A stretch of DNA of 64,000 bases, taken from contig NZ_FNOG01000009.1 of NCBI RefSeq assembly GCF_900106525.1, positions 233,742 to 297,741 of the forward strand, in the 5' to 3' direction. A program made the position numbers and the translations under genes. Positions 18,801-27,211 of this stretch are shown here, in pieces. Numbering within the stretch: the first letter of the stretch is position 1; the number at the start of each line of letters is the position of its first letter. The notes below the pieces were generated by a model, which was not told the DNA's origin, did not search any database, and was given only the letters and a program-made list of their open reading frames with translations. Source of the DNA: Lysobacter enzymogenes (lineage in GTDB: Bacteria; Pseudomonadota; Gammaproteobacteria; Xanthomonadales; Xanthomonadaceae).

Positions 18801-20802
18801 CCATCGCTATACCTACGATGCGCTGGGCCGTCCCAAAGCGATCTTCTACACCGCGACCGGACCAGCCGATGTCGAGTACGACTACGACACCGCCAGTTCT
18901 GCTTGCGCGGCCGACGAGACCTTTGCCAAGGGCCGCGTGACGGCGATGCGGTACAACGGTACCGAGTTGCAGTATTGCTACAACCGCTTCGGCGACATCG
19001 CTCGCAAGGTCCAGACCGTTGCGGGCCGCAGCTTCACACTCAAGTACGGCTATGACCGCGCAGGCCGCGTTATCGCCCTCACCTACCCGGACGGTGCGAT
19101 CGCGAACTACACCCGTGGCGGCGACGGCCGAATCACAGATATCGACGTCACTCCAACGGGCTCAACGAAAACCAAGCTGATCGAGTACGCGTTCTATCAG
19201 CCATTTGGCCCCTCCCTAGGCTGGTCATATGGCAATGGCCGGAACCTTCTAATCGATTCCGATCTGGACTATCGAGTCAAGTCCATCCGCGACAATGCCA
19301 GCGGTGGCCTGTCCCTCGGCTACGTCTTCAACGAAGTCGGCGAGATCAAGGAGCTCAAGGACGGCCTGCTGAGCACCAGTCTGGCGAACTACAAGTACGA
19401 CGAGCTCGGCCGCTTGACCCAGACCCTGGATGGGGCGAACTCGATCGAGAAGTACAAGTACGACCCGACCGGCAACCGTACGAGCGTGGTCGATGGCGGC
19501 GGTGAGAAGACCTACGGCTACCTGTCCGGCACCCATCGCTTAACCCAGGTGGCGAGCGTCGCGAGAGGCTACGACGCGGTCGGCAACACGATCAGCATCG
19601 GCGGCACGGCGCGAGAGTTCGTGTACGACGCCAACGACCGGCTGAGCCAAGCCAAGCAGAACGGCATCGTCAAAGCCAGCTATCGCTACAACGCGCTCGG
19701 CGAACGGGTGTCCGTTGCGAACGGTGCCGGCGCGGTCGAGACCTACACGCTATACGACGAAGGCGGTAACTGGATCGGCGATTACGACGCCGCCGGCGCG
19801 GCCAAGCAGCAAGCGGTGTGGTTCGACGATGCGCCTGCCGGCCTGCTAGTTGGTAGCGGGGCGACGCAGTCCCTGATGTACGTGCAGACCGACCACCTAG
19901 GTACGCCGCGTGCGGTGATCGACCCGACCCGCAACGTCGCGGTCTGGACCTGGGACGCGAAGAGCGAAACGTTCGGCAACAGCCCGCCGAACCAGGATCC
20001 CGACCTGGACGGCACTGCGTTCGTGTTCAATATGCGGTTTCCGGGGCAGCGGTTCGATGCTGCTAGCGGATTGGTCTACAACTACTTTCGCGACTACGAT
20101 CCGGCCACAGGCCGGTACATCCAAAGCGATCCGATTGGCTTGGGAGGCGGTGTTAGCAGCTATGCGTACACCGGGGGCAATCCGCTCCAGCGCAGCGATG
20201 CGCGTGGTCTCTCTAGCGTTGACAATTGGGAGAACAAATACATCCATAAAGTTAAAGCCCCGCCACGAAGCCCCGACGACTGGCTGGGACCGGTAATTGG
20301 ATGGAGTCTTGCTGTCGTTTCGGCGCCCGCTGTTTTTTATGGGGCAGGCGAATTTGGGCTTTTATGGCTTACCCGCCCGTTCACAGCCAATAGGATTGCA
20401 TCCGTTGCGGCCGAGGGAGCAGCAGAAGCTATTGGAGGTGTTACGCTTGGGGTAAACGCGATTTGCAATACGAACCCCACGACTCTGTATCGCGCTGTTG
20501 GCCCTGATGAACTTTCAGACATCTTGCATACGGGCGCATTTTTGAATAGAGGCTCCGCTGAGGGAAAATATTTTACTACCTCGGCTGAACACGCAGCTTC
20601 GTATGCGAGACAGGCAGAGAGTGCTTTTGGCGATCCACCTTACACAATCGTAAGCACCGAAGTGTCCGAGGCTGTACTTGAGGGCTTAGTCCCAGTGACC
20701 GTTGATCGAGGCATTCCCGCATGGGTCATCCCCGATAACCGGCTCCCACAGCTTGTGCCGCGGATTCCTGATCACCCTGCGCCACCCCAAAACGGACATT
20801 GA
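15880..20802 (+). CDS. Secreted RHS-repeat protein with C-terminal ADP-ribosyltransferase-like toxin tip
   Basis: I start this gene at GTG 15880 because AAGGAG lies at ideal spacing and a signal peptide follows directly (WTILLSTLAAAISLGASAQ). The 1640-residue product then has a DUF6531-like entry (GNPCDPSTGDKMQ), many YD/RHS repeats, and the RHS core (RYIQSDPIGLGGGVSSYAY...NPLQRSDARGLS) ending near residue 1445. The variable tip carries a hydrophobic stretch and then an ART-like domain at about 1535-1640: TLYRAVGPDELSDILHTGAF, GKYFTTSAEHAASYA and TEVSEAV, in the order of R-S-E-type ADP-ribosyltransferases of polymorphic toxins. Base composition drops in A+T-rich fashion in the tip, as is usual for exchangeable toxin ends. 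A small gene 5 bp downstream is the candidate immunity gene. Confidence 0.9.
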   Translation: MTARPSPSTARHPASGSSPPPQRPSRQIWTILLSTLAAAISLGASAQETDKLWNTIHAPGGPFRSEFAIQEATKANLLPAVRDSRPLNYYVAGMTILRNRTVVQYELSPEALAFSPWTYGNGGTSLDDALAKEKARYDQRSIQAGCTPNTTIVQGATQPVQYAPDGTSPIYEFVSYTATYQYSNLGPCNPRQVSSSFARTRDGNCPNPAATRWDNQVKACVGSTTTSFDHRKPYTTSVLPTGQCPVGNPCDPSTGDKMQPELDFDLGWISFVRYFHSLTTAPMGGFGDGWTHSHNLRLTVGKDPDSTSDTLYVGLVEADGSQLSFTQVGTAYEGDNGRGDRVVQNGSNWRLFRSDRTLLFGPDGRLLEQQFEDGTALTYAYDPMRRLSTITHSTGRSLSFEYAGTNRSAPISVIRSAGLAVARYNYTAGGQVETIAYANSFKRKYHYEDTRFPRYLTGVTIEGNKRYSTFAYDDKGRVISSQHDGGADGVTLTYPTTGGSVVTDALGNQTTFALTATPASGAPRRINGISETSRGTAATTYNDESSDFRRRVATTTDRKQIETRHAYTEANDAVTGALARTETITEAYGKPEQRVSTVTTDVATNRAIRSAIGSQEARITRNARLQPVSVAVRDTVTNEVRTTTYAYCEATDVAAANSTCPILGLLKSVDGPRTDVSDVTRFEYYGSDDSTCATNPALCTYRKGDLRKTINAMGQTAEVMGYDPQGRPLLVIDANGVPTEFAYNPRGWLTDIKVRGTNDTTEDDDRATKIAYEADGVVQFIDRGGNFVGFSYDNARRVRAISDGNGNFVNFTLDNAGNLKQQNTKNSTDLITQTLSNVYNTLGQRIAAKDASQNATTFRYDNNDNVDQVTDALGRVSTQSYDPLNRLSRTLQQVGITPPGSNTAVATPVETKVEYNALDQVVKVTDPNTLATTYAYNGFGDRTRLTSPDTGVTDYTYNAAGQLATKKDANDAVAHRYTYDALGRPKAIFYTATGPADVEYDYDTASSACAADETFAKGRVTAMRYNGTELQYCYNRFGDIARKVQTVAGRSFTLKYGYDRAGRVIALTYPDGAIANYTRGGDGRITDIDVTPTGSTKTKLIEYAFYQPFGPSLGWSYGNGRNLLIDSDLDYRVKSIRDNASGGLSLGYVFNEVGEIKELKDGLLSTSLANYKYDELGRLTQTLDGANSIEKYKYDPTGNRTSVVDGGGEKTYGYLSGTHRLTQVASVARGYDAVGNTISIGGTAREFVYDANDRLSQAKQNGIVKASYRYNALGERVSVANGAGAVETYTLYDEGGNWIGDYDAAGAAKQQAVWFDDAPAGLLVGSGATQSLMYVQTDHLGTPRAVIDPTRNVAVWTWDAKSETFGNSPPNQDPDLDGTAFVFNMRFPGQRFDAASGLVYNYFRDYDPATGRYIQSDPIGLGGGVSSYAYTGGNPLQRSDARGLSSVDNWENKYIHKVKAPPRSPDDWLGPVIGWSLAVVSAPAVFYGAGEFGLLWLTRPFTANRIASVAAEGAAEAIGGVTLGVNAICNTNPTTLYRAVGPDELSDILHTGAFLNRGSAEGKYFTTSAEHAASYARQAESAFGDPPYTIVSTEVSEAVLEGLVPVTVDRGIPAWVIPDNRLPQLVPRIPDHPAPPQNGH

Positions 20803-20807
20803 GAACG

Positions 20808-21125
20808 ATGATTCCAGACGTAGCAATTAGAGTGTACTTTCTCAAACCCAATGAAGGGGGGCGAACCAAATCGATTGACGGCACCCACTACAACTGCCCG
20901 ATGTTCATTCAAGGCAATGCATTTGATTGCCGGATCTTTCTTGATGGGACCGTCATCCTCCCTGGAATGACCTATGAGCTTACGGTTAAATTTTTGAATC
21001 TCGAACTTGCGCAGCCCTTCTTAGCGACCGATCAGGAAATCGCCTTATGGGAAGGGCGAAACATCGCAACTGGAAGAATAATTAAGATACTTTACGACGA
21101 AACATTCTCACCTTCACCCCAGTAA
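20808..21125 (+). CDS. EF-Tu domain-III-like small protein, candidate immunity protein
   Basis: The 105-residue protein begins 5 bp after the RHS stop (ATG 20808; a TTG at 20799 is also possible). Compared by eye with E. coli EF-Tu domain III, it keeps the order of motifs: VYFLKPNEGGR against VYILSKDEGGR, then a Tyr and aromatic strand, GT..LPGM against the MPGD turn, and finally IALWEGRNIATGRIIKIL against FAIREGGRTVGAGVVAKVL. Position right behind an RHS toxin tip suggests an immunity role, perhaps by mimicking or shielding EF-Tu. That role is inference. It shares the A+T-richer composition of the toxin tip. A strong terminator follows. Confidence 0.75.
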   Translation: MIPDVAIRVYFLKPNEGGRTKSIDGTHYNCPMFIQGNAFDCRIFLDGTVILPGMTYELTVKFLNLELAQPFLATDQEIALWEGRNIATGRIIKILYDETFSPSPQ

Positions 21126-21209
21126 GTATTTTCAAAACCTCAATTGCAGTCATAGTGTGACTCCTCCATTGAATCGCCCAGGGTTTCGTGAATATTCGCA
21201 GCTATCTTG

Positions 21210-21238
21210 AAGGCCCCGGCAACGGGGCCTTTCTTTTT
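21210..21238 (+). terminator. Rho-independent terminator of the RHS operon
   Basis: A perfect 9-bp stem AAGGCCCCG/CGGGGCCTT with loop GCAA (21210-21231) is followed by TCTTTTT. It closes the RHS and candidate immunity transcript. Confidence 0.85.
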
Positions 21239-21247
21239 GAGTGCTTG

Positions 21248-21715
21248 CTACATCATCGACCGTCGTTGCTCCCACAGTTGTCGGCCGGGCGAGCGCACTC
21301 TCGGATCACCGAGCGCGCCGACTACTTCGCTGGTGCTGATGCTCATGTGCCCGAGCCGTGCCAACTCATCCTGCAGGTCGATGACGATGTCGACCAAACC
21401 GCTCGCCTCGGCCGCCGGCTCCGACTGGGCGTAGGCGGTTCGCCCGCTCGATACGAACGTCGCCTCGATGGGACGGAACGCCTCGGCCTCCTGCGCCCTG
21501 GCTTCCTCCGCCAGCGCACGGCCGAGCATGACCCGCTTCCGCGACGACCGACGTGCCGACGGTGCCGGCTCCAGTCGCTCCTCCCGCCATCCGCAGATCC
21601 AGCCGATGTCGGCGCAGATGCGGAGTAGCTTCGTCTCCATGCGTTCGTGCAGGCCGGCCGCCTCTGTGAATGTCCGCACCGCGCGACGCGGTTGCCTGCG
21701 CTTCGTGATCTTCAT
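21248..21715 (-). CDS. Hypothetical basic protein (155 aa)
   Basis: From the ATG at 21715 the frame gives a 155-residue soluble protein with a basic N-terminus (MKITKRRQPRRAVRTF), a predicted helix with two Cys near CADIGWICGW, and an acidic helix SGLVDIVIDLQDELARLGHMS. I do not recognise the family. The ribosome site is weak (GAAG). It lies between the RHS terminator and a pair of 29-bp direct repeats that could form its control region. The longer frame to 21916 passes through those repeats and is less likely. Confidence 0.45.
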   Translation of the reverse strand: MKITKRRQPRRAVRTFTEAAGLHERMETKLLRICADIGWICGWREERLEPAPSARRSSRKRVMLGRALAEEARAQEAEAFRPIEATFVSSGRTAYAQSEPAAEASGLVDIVIDLQDELARLGHMSISTSEVVGALGDPRVRSPGRQLWEQRRSMM

Positions 21716-21800
21716 GCTACTTCGTGCTTGTACTTGACCTGCGAACACGATGCGGCCGACCACGCAGGAGCTCAAGCGCTTTCGCGATGGTGTGATGGTT

Positions 21801-21912
21801 GTGACGCTCGTGACGCGGTATTCCGACCTGACACCACGCGCAGGAAAGAGAAGGTCGCCGTAGGTATCGCCGCTGTGACGGTCGTGACGCTTGTGACGAC
21901 GTATTCCGACCT
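21801..21912. repeat. Pair of 29-bp direct repeats, possible regulatory site
   Basis: GTGACGCTCGTGACGCGGTATTCCGACCT-type sequence at 21801-21829 recurs with few changes at 21884-21912 (83-bp offset). Each copy contains two GTGACG hexamers 9 bp apart. It lies upstream of both the minus-strand hypothetical gene and the plus-strand Lys-rich gene. Operator or iteron function is only a suggestion. Confidence 0.5.
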
Positions 21913-22060
21913 TCAACTACGCGTGAAAACAGTAAGGTATCCCCCCCTCCGGCAGGCGCGCCCCAGCCCTCTCCCGCACACGAACGCCTGCCTGGGCCCA
22001 TAATGCGCCCGGGCGCCCAGCATCCGCCGCACCGCACCATCATCCAGCGAGGAAAACATC

Positions 22061-22177
22061 ATGAGCAAGGGCCTAGACCGCAAGAAAGAAACCAAGAAGA
22101 AACCGGCCAAGACCAAGAAGGAAAAGCGCACCGAGAAGAACGAAAAGAAGACTACCAAGGGCTTCGCCCCGGTCTGA
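22061..22177 (+). CDS. Lys-rich 38-residue protein
   Basis: ATG at 22061 with GAGG at good spacing opens a short frame ending in TGA at 22175-22177. The product is 38 residues, about 40 percent Lys, starting MSKGLDRKKETKKKPAKTKK and ending KGFAPV. Short Lys-rich proteins of this MSKG..KKE.KK.PAKT type are common in proteobacteria and are of unknown function; nucleic-acid binding is plausible from charge alone. Confidence 0.7.
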   Translation: MSKGLDRKKETKKKPAKTKKEKRTEKNEKKTTKGFAPV

Positions 22178-22858
22178 GGGTCGCTCCGGCGCCCTGCCCG
22201 GCGGTTGCCGCGATGGCCGCAACCACCGGGACCGCGGCCGCAGGCCGCATCTGCAAGAACGATTGCGCCGGTCGAACTCAGACCCGCGCCACCAGCTTGA
22301 CGAAGAACGGCATTGTCTTCGAACAGCTCGACGCAGCGACGACGCGACACAGCCGCAACGTACGGCGCGCATGCGAGCTGCTGCCATTGCCTCACCTTCG
22401 TAGTACGCGGCCCACACGCGCCGACACGACGCGACTTCGGCGGATGAAATCCGGCGGGTCCTTCCCGAGCATATTTCGATGCGGGGGGCGACGCCGCAAA
22501 ACCTCGCTAGCGCCAGATTCGCGAATCGGGTTTGCACTCAAGAGGTTTGCACTTGCGAGATCGACTTGCATCGGCGCCACCAAGCTAATCGCGGCCACGT
22601 TCGAGATAGGCACATTTGCCGATCTGATCGAGCACGATCTAGCGACCTTTTGACCATTCTTCGATGCAATCCCCTGCGGGGCAAGGCTCTCGCAGAGTTG
22701 CAAATTTGCAACTCTGCCGCCACCGGACGCCGCCAACGCCCCGCACTTGCGGGGCGTTCTCGTTGCAGCGCGCGCGTTCCTGTCCGGCAGCTGTCCGCGA
22801 ACGAGAGCATCCATTCTTCTTCGCGAAAACCACATGGATTCACCTCCGAAGGAAGCGT
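22178..22858. other. Gene-poor stretch with palindromes
   Basis: No supported gene. It contains a perfect 22-bp palindrome at 22694-22715 with core TTGCAAATTTGCAA and a strong 10-bp GC hairpin at 22735-22758. The core TGCAAATTTGCA recurs at 30704-30715. Confidence 0.5.
22735..22758. terminator. GC-rich hairpin, likely terminator of the small minus-strand gene
   Basis: Perfect stem AACGCCCCGC/GCGGGGCGTT with loop ACTT. It lies about 100 bp past the stop of the minus-strand gene at 22859. No long T-run, so the call is moderate. Confidence 0.5.
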
Positions 22859-23104
22859 TCATGCCGTCACCCAACGACGGCCACGGAGGCCACGGAGGCC
22901 ACCATGATCAGCGCTAACGACGAACTCGCCGACTGCCTGCGCGGCATGCCGGAGAGCGAACGCATCTGCCTCACGCACGGGGCCATGCGTACTCTCGACT
23001 GCCGAACCCGCCGGCGCGGTAATTACGAAAGCACCTCCGTACCCGCTCTCAGAGTATTCCCGCAGCTTCTCGATCAGTTCATCGACAGTAAGCGGACGTT
23101 CCAT
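22859..23104 (-). CDS. Small hypothetical protein (81 aa)
   Basis: The ATG at 23104 is preceded by AGGAGG, one of the best ribosome sites in the window. The N-terminal part MERPLTVDELIEKLREYSES reads like a genuine helix of a small cytosolic protein; the C-terminus is less ordered and ends in GLRGLRGRRWVTA, encoded by short GGCCACGGA repeats. A related copy of the 3' end lies at about 29867-29930. It follows a gene remnant on the same strand, so it may have been the second gene of an operon. Function unknown. Confidence 0.55.
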   Translation of the reverse strand: MERPLTVDELIEKLREYSESGYGGAFVITAPAGSAVESTHGPVREADAFALRHAAQAVGEFVVSADHGGLRGLRGRRWVTA

Positions 23105-23138
23105 ACGACCCTCCTAGTAGCTGGGATATCAGAACAGC

Positions 23139-23375
23139 CTACTCCTCCAGCCAGTCGGCGTATGGCCTCAGATCGTCGACGTAGGGAAACAGGTCGTTGA
23201 ATGGAGCATCATCGGAAAGGCGCGGATTGGAGCGCTGGCGTATCGACGCTTCATACGCGCAGGTCACCGCCTCGATCACTTGGGCTGCCTGCGCTTGGGA
23301 GTACTACGCGAGCGGGACATCGAACCCCACGCGATCAGCAACCGACGCCAGCGCTTGCAGGCAGGCGCGCTGTGC
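23139..23375 (-). pseudogene. 3' remnant of an unidentified gene
   Basis: Upstream of the small gene, the minus strand encodes a protein-like C-terminus, VIEAVTCAYEASIRQRSNPR then DLFPYVDDLRPYADWLEE, ending at TAG 23139. Going upstream there is an in-frame TAG at 23304, then LQALASVADRVGFDVPLA, and the homology-like run ends where the CusA-type sequence begins (about 23380). It looks like the tail of a gene cut by the same event that truncated the pump. I cannot name it. Confidence 0.35.
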
Positions 23376-25127
23376 CTGATGTTTGCGTTGCAGGCCCAGG
23401 AAGGTCGTCTGTTCTCGCCGCTGGCTTACACAAAGACTTATGCGATGGCCGCCGCGGCGGGTTTGTCGGTCACGCTGATTCCGGTGCTGATGGGCTACCT
23501 GATCCGCGGCCGTATTCGCCCGGAGAAAGAGAACCCGATTAACCGAGTGTTGATCGCAAGCTACCGGCCGATACTGGATTGGGTGCTGCGGTATCCCCGC
23601 CTGATCCTGGGCTTGAGCGGTGTGCTTCTGGCACTGACTCTGATCCCGTACGCCCGCGTCGGCACCGAGTTCATGCCGCCGCTGGAGGAAGGCACGCTGC
23701 TGTACATGCCCACCGCGTTGCCAGGCCTGTCGGCGGACAAGCCCCGGCAACTGCTGCAACTCTCTGATCGGATGATCAAGACCGTGCCCGAGGTCGCGCA
23801 TGTGTTCGGCAAGGCCGGCCGCGCCGAAACCGCCACTGATCCGGCGCCGCTGGAGATGTTCGAAACCACGGTAACGTTCAAGCCACGCAGCCAGTGGCGC
23901 GCAGGAATGACTCCGGAAAAACTGCGCCGTGAACTCGACAACGCGGTCAAGGTCCCCGGCCTGACGAATCTGTGGGTACCGCCGATCCGCAATCGCATCG
24001 ACATGCTCGCGACCGGCATCAAGAGCCCAATCGGGATCAAGGTGTCTGGAGCAGATACCCAGGTGCTGGCCGAGCTCGGCGGTCGCATCGAGCAGGTCGC
24101 ACGCACTGTGCCCGGGGTAAGCTCCGCCCTGGCCGAGCGCATCGCGGGCGGTCGCTATCTGGACGTGAAAATCCGCCCTGATGCGGCAGCGCGTTACGGA
24201 CTGAGCCAAGCCGACGTACAGCGCCTGATCACCACAGTGGTGGGCGGCGAGCCAGTGGCCGAGACGATACAAGGTCGAGAGCGCTATCCAGTGGTGGTGC
24301 GTTATCCGCGAACGATCCGCGACTCGCCGTCGGCGCTTGCACAATTGCCGCTGATCGCACCGAACGGAGCGCAACTGACATTGAGCCAGGTGGCCAATCT
24401 GAGTTTTAGCGAAGGTCCGCCGATGCTGCGCAGCGATAACGCCCGCTTGAGCAACTACGTCTACGTCGATGTAGCCGGACGCGACCTGGGTTCGGTCGTG
24501 GCGGATCTGCAACGCGCCGTGGCCAAGGGCGTATCGATGCCGCCGGGCTACGCGGCGGATTGGTCGGGACAGTACGAGTACCTGCAACGCGCCAGCGAAC
24601 GTCTGCGCGTGGTGGCGCCAATGACCATGATCATCATCTTCGGCTTGATCTATCTGGTCTTCCGCCGTGTCTCGGAAGCCGGGATCATCATGCTCAGCCT
24701 GCCGTTCGCGCTGGTCGGCGGCCTGTGGCTGATCTGGGCGATGGGCCACGCGGTATCGGTCGCCACGTTGATCGGTTTTATCGCACTAGCTGGCGTCGCG
24801 GCGGAATTCGGCATCATCATGCCGTTACACCTGCGACATGCATGGGAGCGTCAACTGGCTGAAAATCCGGATTCCGGTGTAATAGAGCTAGATACGGCGA
24901 TTCGCGAGGGTGCGGTGCAGCGCGTACGACCGAAGGCAATGACAGTCGCCGTCATCCTTGCTGGTCTATTGCCTATCTTGGTCGGTAGCGGAGCCGGCGC
25001 AGAGGTTATGCAACACATCGCAGCGCCTATGATCGGCGGCATGTTGAGCGCGCCGCTGCTCTCGATGCTCGTCATTCCAGCCGCGTATCAACTGCTCGTT
25101 CGCCGGTGGCTTAAGACCCGTAAGTAG
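23280..25127 (+). pseudogene. 5'-truncated CusA/CzcA heavy-metal RND pump
   Basis: From about 23385 (FALQAQEGRLFSPLAYTKTYAM) to 25127 the frame encodes the C-terminal roughly 580 residues of an HME-type RND inner-membrane pump; full proteins have about 1040. It includes the second half of the first membrane domain, the porter segment VGTEFMPPLEEGTLLYMP, the second porter domain and the final four membrane helices (FALVGGLWLIWAMGHAVS). The first about 460 residues are missing and replaced by unrelated sequence, so no working pump is expected. GIIMPLHLRHAW replaces the usual G(V)IMLLYL motif. No adaptor or outer-membrane partner is adjacent. Confidence 0.85.
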
Positions 25128-25289
25128 CGGCTCACCACTGAACTAAGCCGAGCCGCGAAGCGGCTTCGGCTCGAATGCGCGGCTCAATCTCGCGGGTTCA
25201 TCAGTTCGAACCACCGGCTTGTGCGCGGTTGCCATCCATGGCGGTTAACCGGCTGCGACCCGAAGCACGCACATACTCTGGCAATGTTC

Positions 25290-26291
25290 CTAGCCTACTC
25301 TGATGACGACCTTGCCTTTTGCCCGCCCCTTGTCGACGTACGCCATCGCTTCGTTCGTCGACGAGAATGGAAATATCTGGTCGATTACGGGGCGGATCGC
25401 TCCGGAGTCGATGATAGAACCAAGCTCGCGCAGTTGATCGCCGCTCGCTCTCATGAAGAGGAATGAATAGCTCACGCCATGGCGCTTGGCGTTCCTCCTG
25501 ATGCGACGACTCAGAAGGCGAACCACCTGCCTCATGAACCAGGAAGCGCCGATCTCGTTCGCGAACTCGGGATCGGGCGGACCGGAGATCGAGATCAGCT
25601 TGCCGCCGGGTTTCAGCACACCTAGCGATTTTTCGAGCACATCCGCGCCTAGGCTGTTCAGGACGACATCGTAGCCCTGAAGGATCTGCTCGAAATCCTC
25701 CTTGCCGTAATCGATGACTACATCCGCACCCAGTCGCTTCACCCAGTCCGCGTTGGCCGCGCTGGTGGTGGTCGCCACGAAGGCCCCGAGATGTTTCGCC
25801 AGTTGGATGGCAACGGTTCCCACGCCACCGGAACCGGCGTGGATGAGGACCTTCTGTCCTCGCTTCAGCTTCGCCCGTTCGACGAGAACCTGCCACGCGG
25901 TCAGCGCGACCAGCGGAAGCGACGCAGCCTCCTCCATGCTGAGCGTCTTGGGTTTGTGCGCTACCGCATCTTCGTTGATCGCGATCATTTCGGCGAACGC
26001 GCCGATCCGCGTGCTGTCGGTCTTGGCATAGACCTCATCGCCCGGCTTGAACCGTCGCACCTTGGGGCCGACGCGAACCACGACGCCAGCCAGGTCGTTT
26101 CCCAGCACCAGCGGCAGGCTATAGGGCAAAATCAGCTTGAAATCGCCGTTCCTGATCTTGGAGTCCAGAACGTTCACGCTGGCGGCGTGGATCTGGACCA
26201 AGACGTCGTCCTCACGCACCTCTGGCTCGGGCATGTCGCCCAGGCGCAAGCCGGTCGTTTTTCCGTAGCGATCAAGAATAAAGGCTTTCAT
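25290..26291 (-). CDS. Zinc-independent medium-chain dehydrogenase/quinone oxidoreductase-like
   Basis: The 333-residue MDR protein has the N-terminal GroES-like part (KAFILDRYGK...LGNDLAGVVVRVG...KPGDEVYAK) and a Rossmann NADPH site AGSGGVGTVAIQLAK. It lacks the cysteine set of zinc alcohol dehydrogenases, as quinone-oxidoreductase members do. It likely reduces an activated alkene, quinone or aldehyde with NADPH. The start overlaps the stop of the SDR gene by 4 bp (ATGA) and has GGGGAG upstream, so the two are translationally coupled and share the TetR operator. Confidence 0.9.
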   Translation of the reverse strand: MKAFILDRYGKTTGLRLGDMPEPEVREDDVLVQIHAASVNVLDSKIRNGDFKLILPYSLPLVLGNDLAGVVVRVGPKVRRFKPGDEVYAKTDSTRIGAFAEMIAINEDAVAHKPKTLSMEEAASLPLVALTAWQVLVERAKLKRGQKVLIHAGSGGVGTVAIQLAKHLGAFVATTTSAANADWVKRLGADVVIDYGKEDFEQILQGYDVVLNSLGADVLEKSLGVLKPGGKLISISGPPDPEFANEIGASWFMRQVVRLLSRRIRRNAKRHGVSYSFLFMRASGDQLRELGSIIDSGAIRPVIDQIFPFSSTNEAMAYVDKGRAKGKVVIRVG

Positions 26292-27115
26292 GGTGCGCTC
26301 CCCGCATCGAGACGCAGGTCTTTACGGATTCCCGAATCCAATACCGCGGCCGGCGCGAACCGACGAAGCATCCGCAAGCGCCCGGCGAGCTTGCCGGCGG
26401 TGTACCTCGGCTTCGGATGCGCCGCGGTGGCGGCTGTGAGCACCGCGTCCGCTACCACCTCGGGCGGGTCGGCAGCGGTCATCACGTTTTTGAGCGTTAC
26501 CTCAAGCGACGCCCGGATCTGATCGTACTCCTCGAGCTTCGCGTCGGGCTCGAGGAAGTTCGCGTCGAACTGCGTCTTCGTGTACGCGGGCTCGATCACC
26601 GAAACACGAATGCCTCGCGTGCGCAGCTCATGGTCGAGCGATTCCGAATAGCCTGCCACGGCGTGCTTGGTCGCGGCATAGAGCGCGCCGTAAGGCATCG
26701 GCAGGAAACCGAGCACGGAACCGATGTTGATGATGCGTCCGCCGCCCTGGCGCCGCATGTGCGGGACGACGGCGCGCGTCATCCGCACGATGCCCATGAA
26801 GTTGGTATCGAAGATGGCCTGAGCCTGCGTGATGGAGCTTTCTTCCGCGCCGGCCGGAGCGACGCCGAATCCAGCGTTGTTCACTAACAGGTCGATGCGC
26901 CCCTCAAGGCGCAGCACGTCCTTCACGACGGCGTCGACCGATTCATCGCGGGTCACATCGAGGGGCAGCATCGAAAAAGGCAACTGGCCCGCTTGAGCTC
27001 CACGCCTGCTGGTGCCATAGACCGTGTAGCCCGCGGCCGCCAGCCGCTCCGCCGTGCCCTTGCCGATGCCCGAGGAAGCGCCGGTAACCAGCGCTATGGA
27101 TTTTTTAAGCTTCAT
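26288..27115 (-). CDS. Short-chain dehydrogenase/reductase
   Basis: The 275-residue classical SDR shows TGASSGIG (NAD(P)-binding), NNAG, the catalytic Ser in INIGSVLG and YAATK (YxxxK). An Arg after the glycine motif region (TSRRG) suggests NADPH preference. GGAGG lies at ideal distance before the ATG at 27115. It is the first gene of the SDR-MDR operon, with a 16-bp operator 44 bp upstream that is identical to the one over the tetR promoter. Substrate unknown. Confidence 0.93.
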   Translation of the reverse strand: MKLKKSIALVTGASSGIGKGTAERLAAAGYTVYGTSRRGAQAGQLPFSMLPLDVTRDESVDAVVKDVLRLEGRIDLLVNNAGFGVAPAGAEESSITQAQAIFDTNFMGIVRMTRAVVPHMRRQGGGRIINIGSVLGFLPMPYGALYAATKHAVAGYSESLDHELRTRGIRVSVIEPAYTKTQFDANFLEPDAKLEEYDQIRASLEVTLKNVMTAADPPEVVADAVLTAATAAHPKPRYTAGKLAGRLRMLRRFAPAAVLDSGIRKDLRLDAGSAP

Positions 27116-27158
27116 GCAGTGCCTCCGCGCAATGGCGGGTAGATGTTGCCCAACCGAA

Positions 27159-27174
27159 TATGACGATCATCATA
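27159..27174. promoter_or_regulatory. TetR-type operator in front of the SDR-MDR operon
   Basis: TATGACGATCATCATA is a near-perfect palindrome centred on GATC. The same 16 bases occur at 27790-27805 over the tetR start. Two identical sites, one before each unit, point to the neighbouring regulator as the binding protein. Confidence 0.8.
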
Positions 27175-27211
27175 ATAATTGGCGAAAAGAGTGCCGATAC
27201 GGCAAGCCATA

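Noticed and set aside
22664-23200. 178-codon plus-strand frame
   Set aside because: Runs through palindromes and antisense to a gene with a perfect Shine-Dalgarno.
23280-25127. Reading the CusA-type frame as a complete transporter
   Set aside because: The first 460 residues of the family are missing and the first 35 codons have no homology; a functional pump is not expected.
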